A stretch of 64,000 bases of DNA from JALYOC01 sp036675345. Its GTDB lineage: Bacteria; Myxococcota; Myxococcia; Myxococcales; Myxococcaceae. Made by a program: the position numbers and the translations under genes. Shown piece after piece: positions 1-7,521 of this stretch. The stretch lies in NCBI GenBank assembly GCA_036675345.1, contig JAKFFE010000026.1:186001-250000 (forward strand). Direction: 5' to 3'. The notes beneath the pieces were generated by a model. It was not told the origin of the DNA and did not search any database. It was given only the letters and a program-made list of their open reading frames with translations. Within the stretch, counting starts at the first letter, position 1, and every line of letters starts with the position of its first letter.

Positions 1-1
1 G

Positions 2-52
2 GTGGGCCCGATCCGCAGGGAGCGGCTGGAGAAGGTGCTGCGGCTGGGTTGA
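2..52 (+). CDS. C-terminal end of a gene entering from the left (unidentified)
   Basis: Only the last 16 codons and the TGA are inside the window. They read VGPIRRERLEKVLRLG, a basic amphipathic tail with the same G/C third-position bias as its neighbours. It runs convergent to pilT, whose stop lies 16 bases away. The fragment is too short to name a family, and the frame choice rests on codon bias only. Confidence 0.4.
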   Translation: MGPIRRERLEKVLRLG

Positions 53-68
53 GCGCCGTTCCGCTCCT

Positions 69-1388
69 CTAGAAACGCTCGATCTCGAAGTCGTCCCCGC
101 CGGCGCCACTGCCTCCGCCGCCCTGCGGCTTGGCCGGAGGCCGGGGGGCACCGGGGGGGGCAGCCCGGGGAGCGCCGGGGGGAGCAGCGGGAGGCCGGAC
201 CTGGTTGGCCGCCGGCGGCGCCGGGGGCCGGGCCTGCGAACCGAAGGACTGGGTGCCGGGCACCGACTTGGCCTCACCGGCCTTGCCGTCGAAGTCGTCC
301 CACTTGGAGTCGGAGGTGCCGCTGATTCCGGAGAAGCGCAGCGCGAAGTCGTCCGGGTTGCTGGCCTGCCGCTTGGCCTCGTCGAAGGTCACCAGGTTGT
401 TGCGCACCAGGGACATCAGCGACTGGTCGAAGCTCTGCATCCCGTAGGTCTGGTGGCCCTGGTTGATCGCATCAGCGATCTCCTTGGTGCGGTCCTTGTC
501 CTCGATCAGCTCGCGCACCCGGGCGGTGGCCTTGAGGATCTCCACTGCTGCCACCCGGCCCTTGCCGTCGGCGCGGGGGACCAGACGCTGGGAGACCACC
601 GCCTTGAGGATGGAGGCCAGCTGCAGCCGGACCTGCTTCTGCTGGTAGGGCGGGAAGGCGGAGATGATCCGGTTGATGGTCTCGGTGGCGTCCAGGGTGT
701 GGAGGGTGGCCATCACCAGGTGGCCGGTCTCCGCCGCGGTCAGCGCGGTCTCAATGGTCTCCAGATCCCGCAACTCACCCACCAGGATCACGTCCGGGTC
801 CTGTCGCAGCGCGCTCTTGAGGGCCTGGCTGAAGGACATGGTGTCCACGCCAATCTCGCGCTGGTTCACGATCGACCGCTTGTCGCGGATCAGGAACTCG
901 ATCGGATCCTCGATGGTCATGATGTGGTTGGTCTCGTTGGCGTTGATGTGATCGATCATCGCCGCGAGGGTGGTGGACTTGCCGGAGCCGGTGGTGCCGG
1001 TGACCAGCACCAGGCCGCGCTCCTCCAAGGAGATCGTCTCCAGCGCCGGGGGAAGGAGCAGGTCCTTGATGGACATGATCTTGAACGGGATCACCCGCAG
1101 CACCGCGCCCACCGTGCCCCGCTGCTGGAAGACGTTGACGCGGAACCGACCCAGCCCGGGCACCCCGTAGGCCAGGTCCACCTCGTTGGTGGTCTTGAAC
1201 TTGTCCCGCTGGAAGTCGTTCATGATCCCCGACGCCATCCGGGCCACCTCCTCCGGAGGCAGGCGGCGGCCGTCCTTGAGGGGGACCAGGGAGCCGTCGA
1301 CCCGGAACATGGGCGGCAGGCCCGCCTTGAGGTGGATGTCCGAGGCTCCGCCCCGGAGCGCGATCTGAAGGATCTCGTTGAGTTCCAT
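69..1388 (-). CDS. pilT: PilT-family type IV pilus retraction ATPase with Pro/Ala-rich tail
   Basis: A hexameric cytoplasmic motor ATPase of the GspE/PilT superfamily, expected to drive pilus retraction. The 439-residue product shows the N-terminal PAS-like module (SDIHLKAGLPPMFRVDG, from about residue 16), Walker A GTTGSGKST at 131-139, the Asp box (IEDPIEF), Walker B DPDVILVGELRD near 197 and the His box TGHLVMATLHT near 221. The core ends near residue 355, as expected for PilT. About 75 further residues are rich in Pro, Ala and Gly and finish in DDFEIERF. The ATG at 1388 is preferred because the open frame upstream is low-complexity and the family starts at MELNEIL. Myxobacteria carry several PilT paralogs; which one this is cannot be told here. 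Confidence 0.93.
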   Translation of the reverse strand: MELNEILQIALRGGASDIHLKAGLPPMFRVDGSLVPLKDGRRLPPEEVARMASGIMNDFQRDKFKTTNEVDLAYGVPGLGRFRVNVFQQRGTVGAVLRVIPFKIMSIKDLLLPPALETISLEERGLVLVTGTTGSGKSTTLAAMIDHINANETNHIMTIEDPIEFLIRDKRSIVNQREIGVDTMSFSQALKSALRQDPDVILVGELRDLETIETALTAAETGHLVMATLHTLDATETINRIISAFPPYQQKQVRLQLASILKAVVSQRLVPRADGKGRVAAVEILKATARVRELIEDKDRTKEIADAINQGHQTYGMQSFDQSLMSLVRNNLVTFDEAKRQASNPDDFALRFSGISGTSDSKWDDFDGKAGEAKSVPGTQSFGSQARPPAPPAANQVRPPAAPPGAPRAAPPGAPRPPAKPQGGGGSGAGGDDFEIERF

Positions 1389-1622
1389 GAGGTGCCGGAT
1401 GCTAGCACCGGGGCCCCAACGGTCGCGATGAAGGACACCCGCGCACGCCCGCTCCTCAAGCGGTCTGGATTCAGGCCCGCCCGGAGTGCACGTACAGGTA
1501 CAGCCCGGCCCCAGGACCCGGAGCCTCCGGAGTCGGCGCCACCCCCAGGCCCCGGACACAACAATGCCCCCGAGGCATGGAGCCCCGGAGGCAGTGTTGA
1601 GACACCGATCCGAAAAGACGGA

Positions 1623-2021
1623 TTAGCGCTTGGAGAACTGGAACCGGCGACGCGCGCCCGGCTGACCGTACTTCTTCCGCTCGACCACGCGGGCATCGCG
1701 GGTCAGGAAGCCGGCCTTCTTCAGCGCCGGACGGAGCTCGGGGTTGAACACGGTCAGCGCGCGGGAGATCCCGTGGCGGATCGCGCCGGCCTGGCCGGAG
1801 AGGCCACCGCCGACCACGTTCACCGTGATGTCCACCTTGCCCAGCAGCTCCACGATCTGGAGCGGCTGGTTGATGACCATCTTGGAGGTCTCGCGCCCGA
1901 AGTACTCGTTCATGGTGCGGCCGTTGACGATCACCTCGCCAGAGCCCTGCTTCAGCCACACGCGGGCGGTGGCTTCCTTGCGGCGGCCAGTCGCGTACGA
2001 ACCTTCATGCATCGTTGCCAT
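1623..2021 (-). CDS. rpsI: 30S ribosomal protein S9
   Basis: A small-subunit protein whose C-terminal tail reaches the P site of the ribosome. The 132-residue product has the family hallmarks: N-terminal ATGRRKEATARVWL, the central GGGLSGQAGAIRHGISRAL and the basic C-terminal GQPGARRRFQFSKR. Length is typical. The ATG at 2021 gives MATMHEGSYATGRRKEA; a second ATG three codons on is possible. It lies 40 bases downstream of rplM, the usual rplM-rpsI operon order, and is probably co-transcribed with it. Confidence 0.98.
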   Translation of the reverse strand: MATMHEGSYATGRRKEATARVWLKQGSGEVIVNGRTMNEYFGRETSKMVINQPLQIVELLGKVDITVNVVGGGLSGQAGAIRHGISRALTVFNPELRPALKKAGFLTRDARVVERKKYGQPGARRRFQFSKR

Positions 2022-2061
2022 CGTTCTCGTCTCGCCTTCGTCTTTTGTGGGAAGTCGGGGC

Positions 2062-2508
2062 TTACGCCTCGACCTCGCGGCTCTGGGGCTTCTGGGCCGC
2101 GTGCGGATGCTCTGCACCCGGATACACCTTCAGCTTGGTCATCATCTGCCGACCCAGCGCGGAGCGGGGCAGCATGCGGCCAACCGCATTGATGATGATG
2201 TCCTCGGGGTGCCGGTCACGCAGCTTGCTGAGATTGGTGGTCTTCAGCGCGCCAGGGAAACCTGCCCTGGGCTGCCGGTGGTAGAGCTTGTTCTGCTCCT
2301 TGGTACCGGTCACCTTCACCTTCGCAGCGTTGATCACAACCACGTGATCTCCGGTGTCGATGGAGGGGGTGTACATCGGCTTGTGCTTACCCTTCAGCAG
2401 GGTGGCAATCTGGCTCGCCGCACGACCCAGCACCTTCTCGTTCACGTCAATGACGTGCCAAGCCCGCTGGATGTCGGCCTTCTTTGCGCTGTACGTCCTG
2501 GTCGGCAT
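2062..2508 (-). CDS. rplM: 50S ribosomal protein L13
   Basis: An early-assembling large-subunit protein. The 148-residue product begins MPTRTYSAKKADIQRAW and contains the signature VLGRAASQIATLLKGK, DHVVVINAAKV and AVGRMLPRSALGR. The ATG at 2508 is fixed by a GGAG about seven bases upstream. It is first in the rplM-rpsI pair. The 139 bases up to the helicase stop should hold the promoter, but I could not pick a convincing -10/-35. Confidence 0.98.
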   Translation of the reverse strand: MPTRTYSAKKADIQRAWHVIDVNEKVLGRAASQIATLLKGKHKPMYTPSIDTGDHVVVINAAKVKVTGTKEQNKLYHRQPRAGFPGALKTTNLSKLRDRHPEDIIINAVGRMLPRSALGRQMMTKLKVYPGAEHPHAAQKPQSREVEA

Positions 2509-2647
2509 TTGAATCTCCAAACTCGTCGCGAGCCGCAGTTCTGCCCGGGGGCGGTTCGCGGAAGCGGGCGGATCTATGGGCAGCTAGCCCCAGTGTCAAG
2601 CGCTGGGTCAATTGGGGGATGGATTCTTCTAGAACCGCCGACGGGGC

Positions 2648-4729
2648 TCAAGGATTTGACCCCGGCTTTGGATCAGGATTCGGGGCCCCGGAACCTGGCT
2701 TGGCGGCCGCGGCCTGCGCCTTCAACCGCTCCATAACGTTGGAGAAAAACTTCTTCTCCTGCTCGGTCGGCGGCCCAGGGGGCGGGACTGTCATGTCGAA
2801 GAGTTCGAACACCTCGGCCGGCAGGTCCTCCAGGAAGCGGGAGGGCGTGCGAGGGATCTCCTTCCCGCGCTTCACCCGGGTCGAGGCGCGGGTCAGGTAG
2901 AGCAGGTCCCGGGCGCGGGTGATCCCCACGTAGCAGAGGCGCCGCTCCTCCTCGAGGTTCTGGGCCTCCCCCTGCATCCCGGAGTGGGGCATCAGGTCCT
3001 CCTCCATCCCGATCAGGAACACGACCTTGAACTCCAGGCCCTTGGCCCCGTGGAGGGTCATCAGGGTCACCCGGCGGTTCCCGGACGGGCCCTCCTCGTC
3101 CTCTTCCTCCGGCCGGGTGTCCAGGGAGAGCCGGTTGAGGTAGGTGAGCAGATCCGCCTTCTTCCCCTCCCGCTTCTCGTACGCGTCCAGGGAGGCCAGC
3201 ACCTGATCCACCGACTGCAGCTTGCGCTCGGCGGCGGCGGCGGACGCGATCATCGAGCGGGCGGCCTCCTTGAAGCCGATCTCCTCCAGCAGTTGCCGGG
3301 TGACCTCCGAGAGGTTCCCCCTGGAGAAGGCCTTGCGGTACCGGTCGACCAGCCCCATGAACTCGCCCACCTTGGCGGCCGAACCCTGGGGCAGGTCCTC
3401 GTAGGTCTCCGCCCGGCCCATCGCGTCCCACAGCGCCAGGCTCTCGGCCCGGGCGTGGTGGGTCAGCCGCTCCATGGTCACGTCGCCAATCCCGCGGGCG
3501 GGGACGTTGACGATCCGCAGCAGTGACACCTCGTCCCGGGGGTTGGCGATCACCTTGAAGTAGGCGATCACGTCCTTGACCTCCCGACGGTCGAAGAACT
3601 CGCTGCCCCCCACCACCTCGTAGCCGATGTTCTTCTCCCGCAGCGCCTCCTCCACCGGGCGGGACTGGCCGTTGGTGCGGTACAGCACCGCCACCTCGTC
3701 CGCGGAGAGGCCGGCTGCGAGGTGCTTGGTGATCTCGTGGGCCACGAAGCGGGCCTCGTCCTCCTCGCCGGGAGTGACCACCACCCGCAGCTTGGGACCC
3801 TGCTGCTGGTCGGTCCACATCCGCTTCGCCTTGCGGTCCGGGTTCTTGGCGATCACCGCGTTGGCCCCGGCCAGCACGTTCCCCACCGAGCGGTAGTTCT
3901 GCTCCAGCCGCACCTCGTGGCCGCCGGGGAAGATCCGGTCGAAGTCCAGGATGTTGCGCACCTCCGCTCCCCGCCAGGAGTAGATGCACTGGTCGTCGTC
4001 CCCCACCGCGCACACGTTCCGTCGCATCCCGGCCAGCTGCTTGAGCAGCTCCAGTTGGGCGTGGTTGGTGTCCTGGAACTCGTCCACCAGCAGGTAGCGG
4101 AACCGGTCGGTGTACTTCTGGTTCAGGTCCGGGTGCTCCTTGAGCAGCCGGGTGGGCAGCACGATCAGGTCGTCGAAGTCCACCGCCCCCTGGGCCCGCA
4201 GCGCCAGCTGGTAGGTGGGGTAGACCATATGGGTGATCAGGTCGTAGTCGTCCCCCATCCCCTCCTCCTTGGGCTGGGGCTCCTTGCCGCTGTTCTTGGC
4301 CCGGGAGATCCCCACCAGGACCTTGCGGGCGTCGAACTCCCGGTCGTCGATCCGCTGCTCGCGCATCGCCCGGCGGATGATCGCCTGCTGGTCCCCCATG
4401 TCGGCGATGGCGAACTTCCGGGGCCAGCCCAGCCGGTGCAGGTCCTCGCGCAACATCTCGGCGCCAAAGGCGTGGAAGGTGCACACCAGCACCGAGGAGG
4501 CGCGCTTGCCGGCCAGGTGGACCACCCGCTCCTTCATCTCCGAGGCGGCCTTGTTGGTGAAGGTCACCGCCAGGATGGCCCGTGCGGGGACCCGGCGGTC
4601 CAGCAGGTGGGCAATCCGGTGGGTGATCACCCGGGTCTTGCCGGAGCCGGCGCCCGCCAGGACCAGCAACGGCCCCTCGGTGGTGGTGACTGCTTCCCGC
4701 TGGGGGGGGTTGAGCTTCGAGAGGTCCAT
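2648..4729 (-). CDS. UvrD/PcrA/Rep-type superfamily 1 DNA helicase
   Basis: A 3'-5' SF1A helicase for DNA repair and replication restart. All the motifs are present in order in the 693 residues: Q motif NPPQREAV, I (GAGSGKT), Ia (FTNKAA), II (VDEFQDTNHAQLELL), III (VGDDDQCIYSWRGA), IV (RLEQNYRS), V (TLMTLHGAKGLEFKVVFLIG) and VI (RRLCYVGITRARDLLYLTRA). The C-terminus is a short Pro/Gly/Asn tail rather than the longer PcrA RNA-polymerase-binding extension, so Rep or PcrA cannot be decided. The start lies next to the divergent lipoprotein gene, with only about 35 bases between them. Confidence 0.95.
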   Translation of the reverse strand: MDLSKLNPPQREAVTTTEGPLLVLAGAGSGKTRVITHRIAHLLDRRVPARAILAVTFTNKAASEMKERVVHLAGKRASSVLVCTFHAFGAEMLREDLHRLGWPRKFAIADMGDQQAIIRRAMREQRIDDREFDARKVLVGISRAKNSGKEPQPKEEGMGDDYDLITHMVYPTYQLALRAQGAVDFDDLIVLPTRLLKEHPDLNQKYTDRFRYLLVDEFQDTNHAQLELLKQLAGMRRNVCAVGDDDQCIYSWRGAEVRNILDFDRIFPGGHEVRLEQNYRSVGNVLAGANAVIAKNPDRKAKRMWTDQQQGPKLRVVVTPGEEDEARFVAHEITKHLAAGLSADEVAVLYRTNGQSRPVEEALREKNIGYEVVGGSEFFDRREVKDVIAYFKVIANPRDEVSLLRIVNVPARGIGDVTMERLTHHARAESLALWDAMGRAETYEDLPQGSAAKVGEFMGLVDRYRKAFSRGNLSEVTRQLLEEIGFKEAARSMIASAAAAERKLQSVDQVLASLDAYEKREGKKADLLTYLNRLSLDTRPEEEDEEGPSGNRRVTLMTLHGAKGLEFKVVFLIGMEEDLMPHSGMQGEAQNLEEERRLCYVGITRARDLLYLTRASTRVKRGKEIPRTPSRFLEDLPAEVFELFDMTVPPPGPPTEQEKKFFSNVMERLKAQAAAAKPGSGAPNPDPKPGSNP

Positions 4730-4764
4730 TGCGCCGGGGCTGCCTCATACCTTTAGATTCAGGT

Positions 4765-5340
4765 GTGAGCGCAAGGGGAGGTCGGATTGTCCTGGCGGCG
4801 GTGACGGGGGCGGCGGTCGCCCTCTCCGGCTGCCAGGGCCAGCCCTCCCCTGCCCGTCCCCCAGCCAACACCCAGGGTCCGGCCTCCTCACCCACGGTGT
4901 ACTTCCAGCAGCTCAAGGCCTTCCTCCCCTCCACGGTGGAGGGGTTCACCCAGGTCCGTGAGCGCGGCTCGACCGGCAAGTACGGGGAGGTCTCGGTCAG
5001 CGAGGCGGAGCGGGTGTTCCGGGAGAGCGGGGGCGAGGAGCCCCGGGAGATCTCGGTGCGGATCGTGGACACCACCATTGCCCAGCGCCTGGGCCGTTCG
5101 ATCCGGGCGGCGGTGGAGGATGGGGCCCACAAAGCGCACACCGACCCGTTTGCCCCCATCCAGCTACGCGACGCGCTGGGTTTCGTCCGCTACGATCCGG
5201 AGGAGGAGCAGGCGGAAGCCAACCTCCTGGTCGGGAACCGTTACGTCGTCGCCGTCACCACCCATGGATTCGTCAGTACGGTCGAGGCCCGGGAGATCGC
5301 CCGCGGCCTGGACCTGACCGGACTTGCCCAGCTTCGCTGA
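4765..5340 (+). CDS. Predicted lipoprotein, function unknown
   Basis: A 191-residue product beginning at a GTG with a signal sequence (RIVLAAVTGAAVALSGC) and a lipobox LSGC, so it should be processed by signal peptidase II and anchored in a membrane. The mature part opens with a Pro/Ser/Thr linker and continues as a mixed alpha/beta domain (YFQQLKAFLPSTVEGF, then EISVRIVDTT and NRYVVAVTTHG). I do not recognise the family. An upstream TTG overlaps the helicase start and would spoil the signal peptide, so GTG 4765 was chosen. Its stop is 16 bases before the cysteine-ladder gene, suggesting co-transcription. Confidence 0.8.
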   Translation: MSARGGRIVLAAVTGAAVALSGCQGQPSPARPPANTQGPASSPTVYFQQLKAFLPSTVEGFTQVRERGSTGKYGEVSVSEAERVFRESGGEEPREISVRIVDTTIAQRLGRSIRAAVEDGAHKAHTDPFAPIQLRDALGFVRYDPEEEQAEANLLVGNRYVVAVTTHGFVSTVEAREIARGLDLTGLAQLR

Positions 5341-5356
5341 TTCGCCACCTACGCCC

Positions 5357-5869
5357 ATGGCCACCACCGCCCCCAGCAAGAGCCCCAAAGACCCCAAGCC
5401 GCGCACCGCCGAACAGAGCGCCACCGATCAGGACAAGGCGGTGATCACCGCCCTGGGCAAGCGGGAGTTCATGGACCGCTTCGCCACCCTCACCAAGTCC
5501 TTCTCCTCCGACCCGGGAAACCCCGGCTCGTACGCCTGCACCGGGTGCGCGCGCTGCGCCAACTGCATGTTCTGCAAGGACTGCGACAGCTGCTACCAGT
5601 GCACCCACTGCACCCGCTGCGAGCTGTGCAACAACTGTTCGCACTGCGTGGACTCCAAGAACCTCCACGCCTGCGCGTACTGCATCCAGTCGGAGAACTG
5701 CACCCAGAGCGCGTACCTGATCCTCTGCAGGAACCTCTCCGACTCGAACTACTGCTTCGGGTGCGTGGGGCTGTCCAAGAAGGACTTCTACATCCTCAAC
5801 GTGCCCTTCCCCCGGACCGAGTACTTCAAGATCGTGGCCCGGCTGCGCAAGGAGCTGGGGATCCCGTAG
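5357..5869 (+). CDS. Cysteine-ladder protein (13 Cys at strict three-residue spacing)
   Basis: A 170-residue protein with a charged N-terminus (1-60) and then cysteines at residues 61, 64, 67, 70, 73, 76, 79, 82, 85, 88, 91, 94 and 97. Further Cys follow at 106, 109, 115, 124, 133 and 136 (19 in all). After the ladder come YCFGCVGLSKKDFYILN and a helical tail (FPRTEYFKIVARLRKELG). There is no signal peptide, so it is probably cytosolic. The CFGCVGL plus YxILN ending resembles uncharacterised Cys-repeat proteins I remember from other bacteria, including candidate-phyla genomes; that is recollection, not a search. A metal-binding or disulfide-stacked beta-solenoid is a plausible fold. ATG 5357 is the only in-frame ATG ahead of the domain. 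The methyltransferase gene follows 11 bases later. Confidence 0.85.
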   Translation: MATTAPSKSPKDPKPRTAEQSATDQDKAVITALGKREFMDRFATLTKSFSSDPGNPGSYACTGCARCANCMFCKDCDSCYQCTHCTRCELCNNCSHCVDSKNLHACAYCIQSENCTQSAYLILCRNLSDSNYCFGCVGLSKKDFYILNVPFPRTEYFKIVARLRKELGIP

Positions 5870-5880
5870 TCCGGCCCCCG

Positions 5881-6609
5881 GTGCCCGTGGAGACGCCCGA
5901 GCACCAGCGCCTGGCGGAGGAGCTGTCGGTCACCCCCTGGGAGCGGGCGGTGATCCTCGCTGCCCAGCTGCTGTTCGGGCTGATCGCCCGCACCCTGGAC
6001 TGTCTGCTGCTGATGGTCCGCCCCCGGCTGCTGCGGGCCTACGGGGCGCTGTGGTGGGCGCAGGTGCTGGCCAGCCCCTACCGCTGGCCCCGCTCCTTCG
6101 AGGCGGTGCGGCTGGTCAAGCAGAGCGGCCAGTCCCTGCGCGAGCTGATGTACGGCGAGGCGCCGGTGTTCAGCGCGGTGTGGCTGCTGTGGCGCGCGGG
6201 CGTTCGCAGGGGATCGAACGTCCTGGATCTGGGCGCCGGCCGGGGTCGGGTGCTGCTGGCCGCCCGCTGGTTGGGGGCCGAGGCCACCGGGCTGGAGCTG
6301 CGGCCCGAACACGTTCAGCCGGTCCGGCGGGTGCTGCAGCGGGTGGGAGCGCGGCTGGAGGTGGCGGACGGGCTGCAGGCGGACCTGGGCCGGCCGGACG
6401 TGGTGTTCCTCAACTGGTGCGCGTTCTCCCCCCAGACCCGGACCCGGCTGACCCGCCGGCTGGAGTGCCTGGCGCCGGGAACCCGGGTGATCGCGGTGGC
6501 CGCGCCGGTGGAGTCCGCGGGGTTCCGGCGGCGGAGCCAGGGCTGGTCCCTGATGACCTGGGGACCGGCGCGGGTCACCCTCCATCAGCGGGAAGAGCCG
6601 GTCCACTGA
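5881..6609 (+). CDS. Membrane-anchored SAM-dependent methyltransferase
   Basis: A 242-residue product with a hydrophobic segment (AVILAAQLLFGLIARTL, about residues 24-46) followed by a class I Rossmann methyltransferase domain. Motif I is VLDLGAGRGRVLLAARWLGA and the acidic ribose-binding position lies in ATGLELRPEHV. A later strand reads DVVFLNWCAFS. The substrate is unknown. The GTG at 5881 follows the previous stop by 11 bases; a second GTG at 5887 is possible. It is last in the lipoprotein / Cys-ladder / methyltransferase run and convergent to the next gene. The tempting idea that it modifies the Cys-ladder protein is inference from adjacency only. Confidence 0.8.
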   Translation: MPVETPEHQRLAEELSVTPWERAVILAAQLLFGLIARTLDCLLLMVRPRLLRAYGALWWAQVLASPYRWPRSFEAVRLVKQSGQSLRELMYGEAPVFSAVWLLWRAGVRRGSNVLDLGAGRGRVLLAARWLGAEATGLELRPEHVQPVRRVLQRVGARLEVADGLQADLGRPDVVFLNWCAFSPQTRTRLTRRLECLAPGTRVIAVAAPVESAGFRRRSQGWSLMTWGPARVTLHQREEPVH

Positions 6610-6625
6610 GGCCCGGATACAACAA

Positions 6626-6652
6626 GGCCCGCCTCCGGGGTGGAAGCGGGCC
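6626..6652. terminator. Hairpin between convergent genes, likely bidirectional terminator
   Basis: GGCCCGC and GCGGGCC form a perfect 7-bp outer stem. After one mismatch, TCC/GGA continues it around a GGGGT loop. There is no T-run, so the strength is uncertain. Confidence 0.5.
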
Positions 6653-6743
6653 AGGAAGGGAAGGCGGCTCAGAGCCACTCGCGCCAGGCCCCTCCAGGTG
6701 GGAAGCGGGCCAGGGAGAGACTGCGGCCTACCGCCACTCGCGG
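6639..6743 (-). repeat. Tandem duplication of the 3' end of the Arg/Asp-rich gene
   Basis: Two diverged copies of about 45 bases (6639-6683 and 6697-6743) share GGAAGCGGGCCAGG near one end and CCACTCGCG at the other. In the inner copy the minus strand reads R-E-W-R-stop, the true end of the gene at 6728. In the outer copy the same position reads R-E-W-L-stop. The outer copy lies beyond the stop codon and looks like a relic of a local duplication. Confidence 0.6.
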
Positions 6744-7408
6744 CGGTCTTCCCGGCGCTCGCGGCGGTCCTCGCGGGTCTCCCGGCGATCCTCCTTGAGC
6801 TCCTCCAGGTTCTCCACCACCTCGCCCCGGGCGATCCGCTGCAGGCGCAGCAGCAGGCCCCGCTTGTGCTGGAGGCTGGAGGGATCGATCCGGCCGTAAA
6901 GCGGCTCCAGCCGCTTGCCGATCTGACGGACCTGCTCCAGCTCCCGGGCCTCCTGGCGGGCGTCGCGGACATCGTCCCGGCGGTCCCGGCGGTCATCGCG
7001 CAGGTCGCGGTGGTCGTCGGCGCGCTTGCGGTAGGCCGCCTCCTGGACGTCATTCCAGATGTTCTCCTTGCGGTCGCTGCGGACCTCGTGGGTCGAGCTG
7101 CGGACCTCCCGCTGGTCCTGGCGGAGCTCGCGGTGGTTCTCGCGCATCTCCTCGCCCAGGTGACGGCGCAGGTCGGTCTCCACCGCGTTGAGCAGCGAGC
7201 GGTCCTGGCGCTTCACCGCGGCGTCATAGCGGGCCAGCAGCTCATTGATCCGCTTCAGGTCGCGCTTGTCGTCGCGAAGCTGGGAGCGGTCGGACGCGCG
7301 TTCCCGGCGGTCCTCGCGCAGCTCTTGGTTGTCGCGGTGCTGGTCCCGGTACTGGGCCAGGGCCGGAGTGGAGACCAGGACCAACATCAGCGGAAGGGCG
7401 GGCTTCAT
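6728..7408 (-). CDS. Secreted Arg/Asp/Glu-rich coiled protein, unknown function
   Basis: 226 residues with a clear signal peptide (MKPALPLMLVLVSTPALA, cleavage after ALA) and a mature part dominated by R, D, E and Q. It includes runs such as DHRDLRDDRRDRRDDVRDAR and the terminal EDRRERREDRREWR, predicting long highly charged helices or coiled coil in the periplasm. No catalytic motif is visible and I do not recognise a family. ATG 7408 is the only start that gives the signal peptide. The composition makes the DNA internally repetitive (CGGCGGTCC-type blocks). Confidence 0.8.
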   Translation of the reverse strand: MKPALPLMLVLVSTPALAQYRDQHRDNQELREDRRERASDRSQLRDDKRDLKRINELLARYDAAVKRQDRSLLNAVETDLRRHLGEEMRENHRELRQDQREVRSSTHEVRSDRKENIWNDVQEAAYRKRADDHRDLRDDRRDRRDDVRDARQEARELEQVRQIGKRLEPLYGRIDPSSLQHKRGLLLRLQRIARGEVVENLEELKEDRRETREDRRERREDRREWR

Positions 7409-7521
7409 GTGCGGACCTCGTGGGGAGGAAAATCGGTGCGGCTCGGGGTGCTCTGACGGGACCGGGCGCTGCGGTATTCTCTCCCGGGCCGCGCGCCCAG
7501 GACAGGGGGGCCCAGGCGCCG

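Noticed and set aside
453..2192. Long plus-strand open frame opposite pilT and rpsI
   Set aside because: It is the antisense shadow of genuine minus-strand genes; the protein is low-complexity (His/Gly/Gln/Arg), as is typical of complementary frames in 70% GC DNA.
2673..5159. 828-residue minus-strand frame overlapping the helicase
   Set aside because: Pro/Gly/Arg-rich shadow of the PcrA-like gene in another frame; all conserved motifs are in the 2648-4729 frame.
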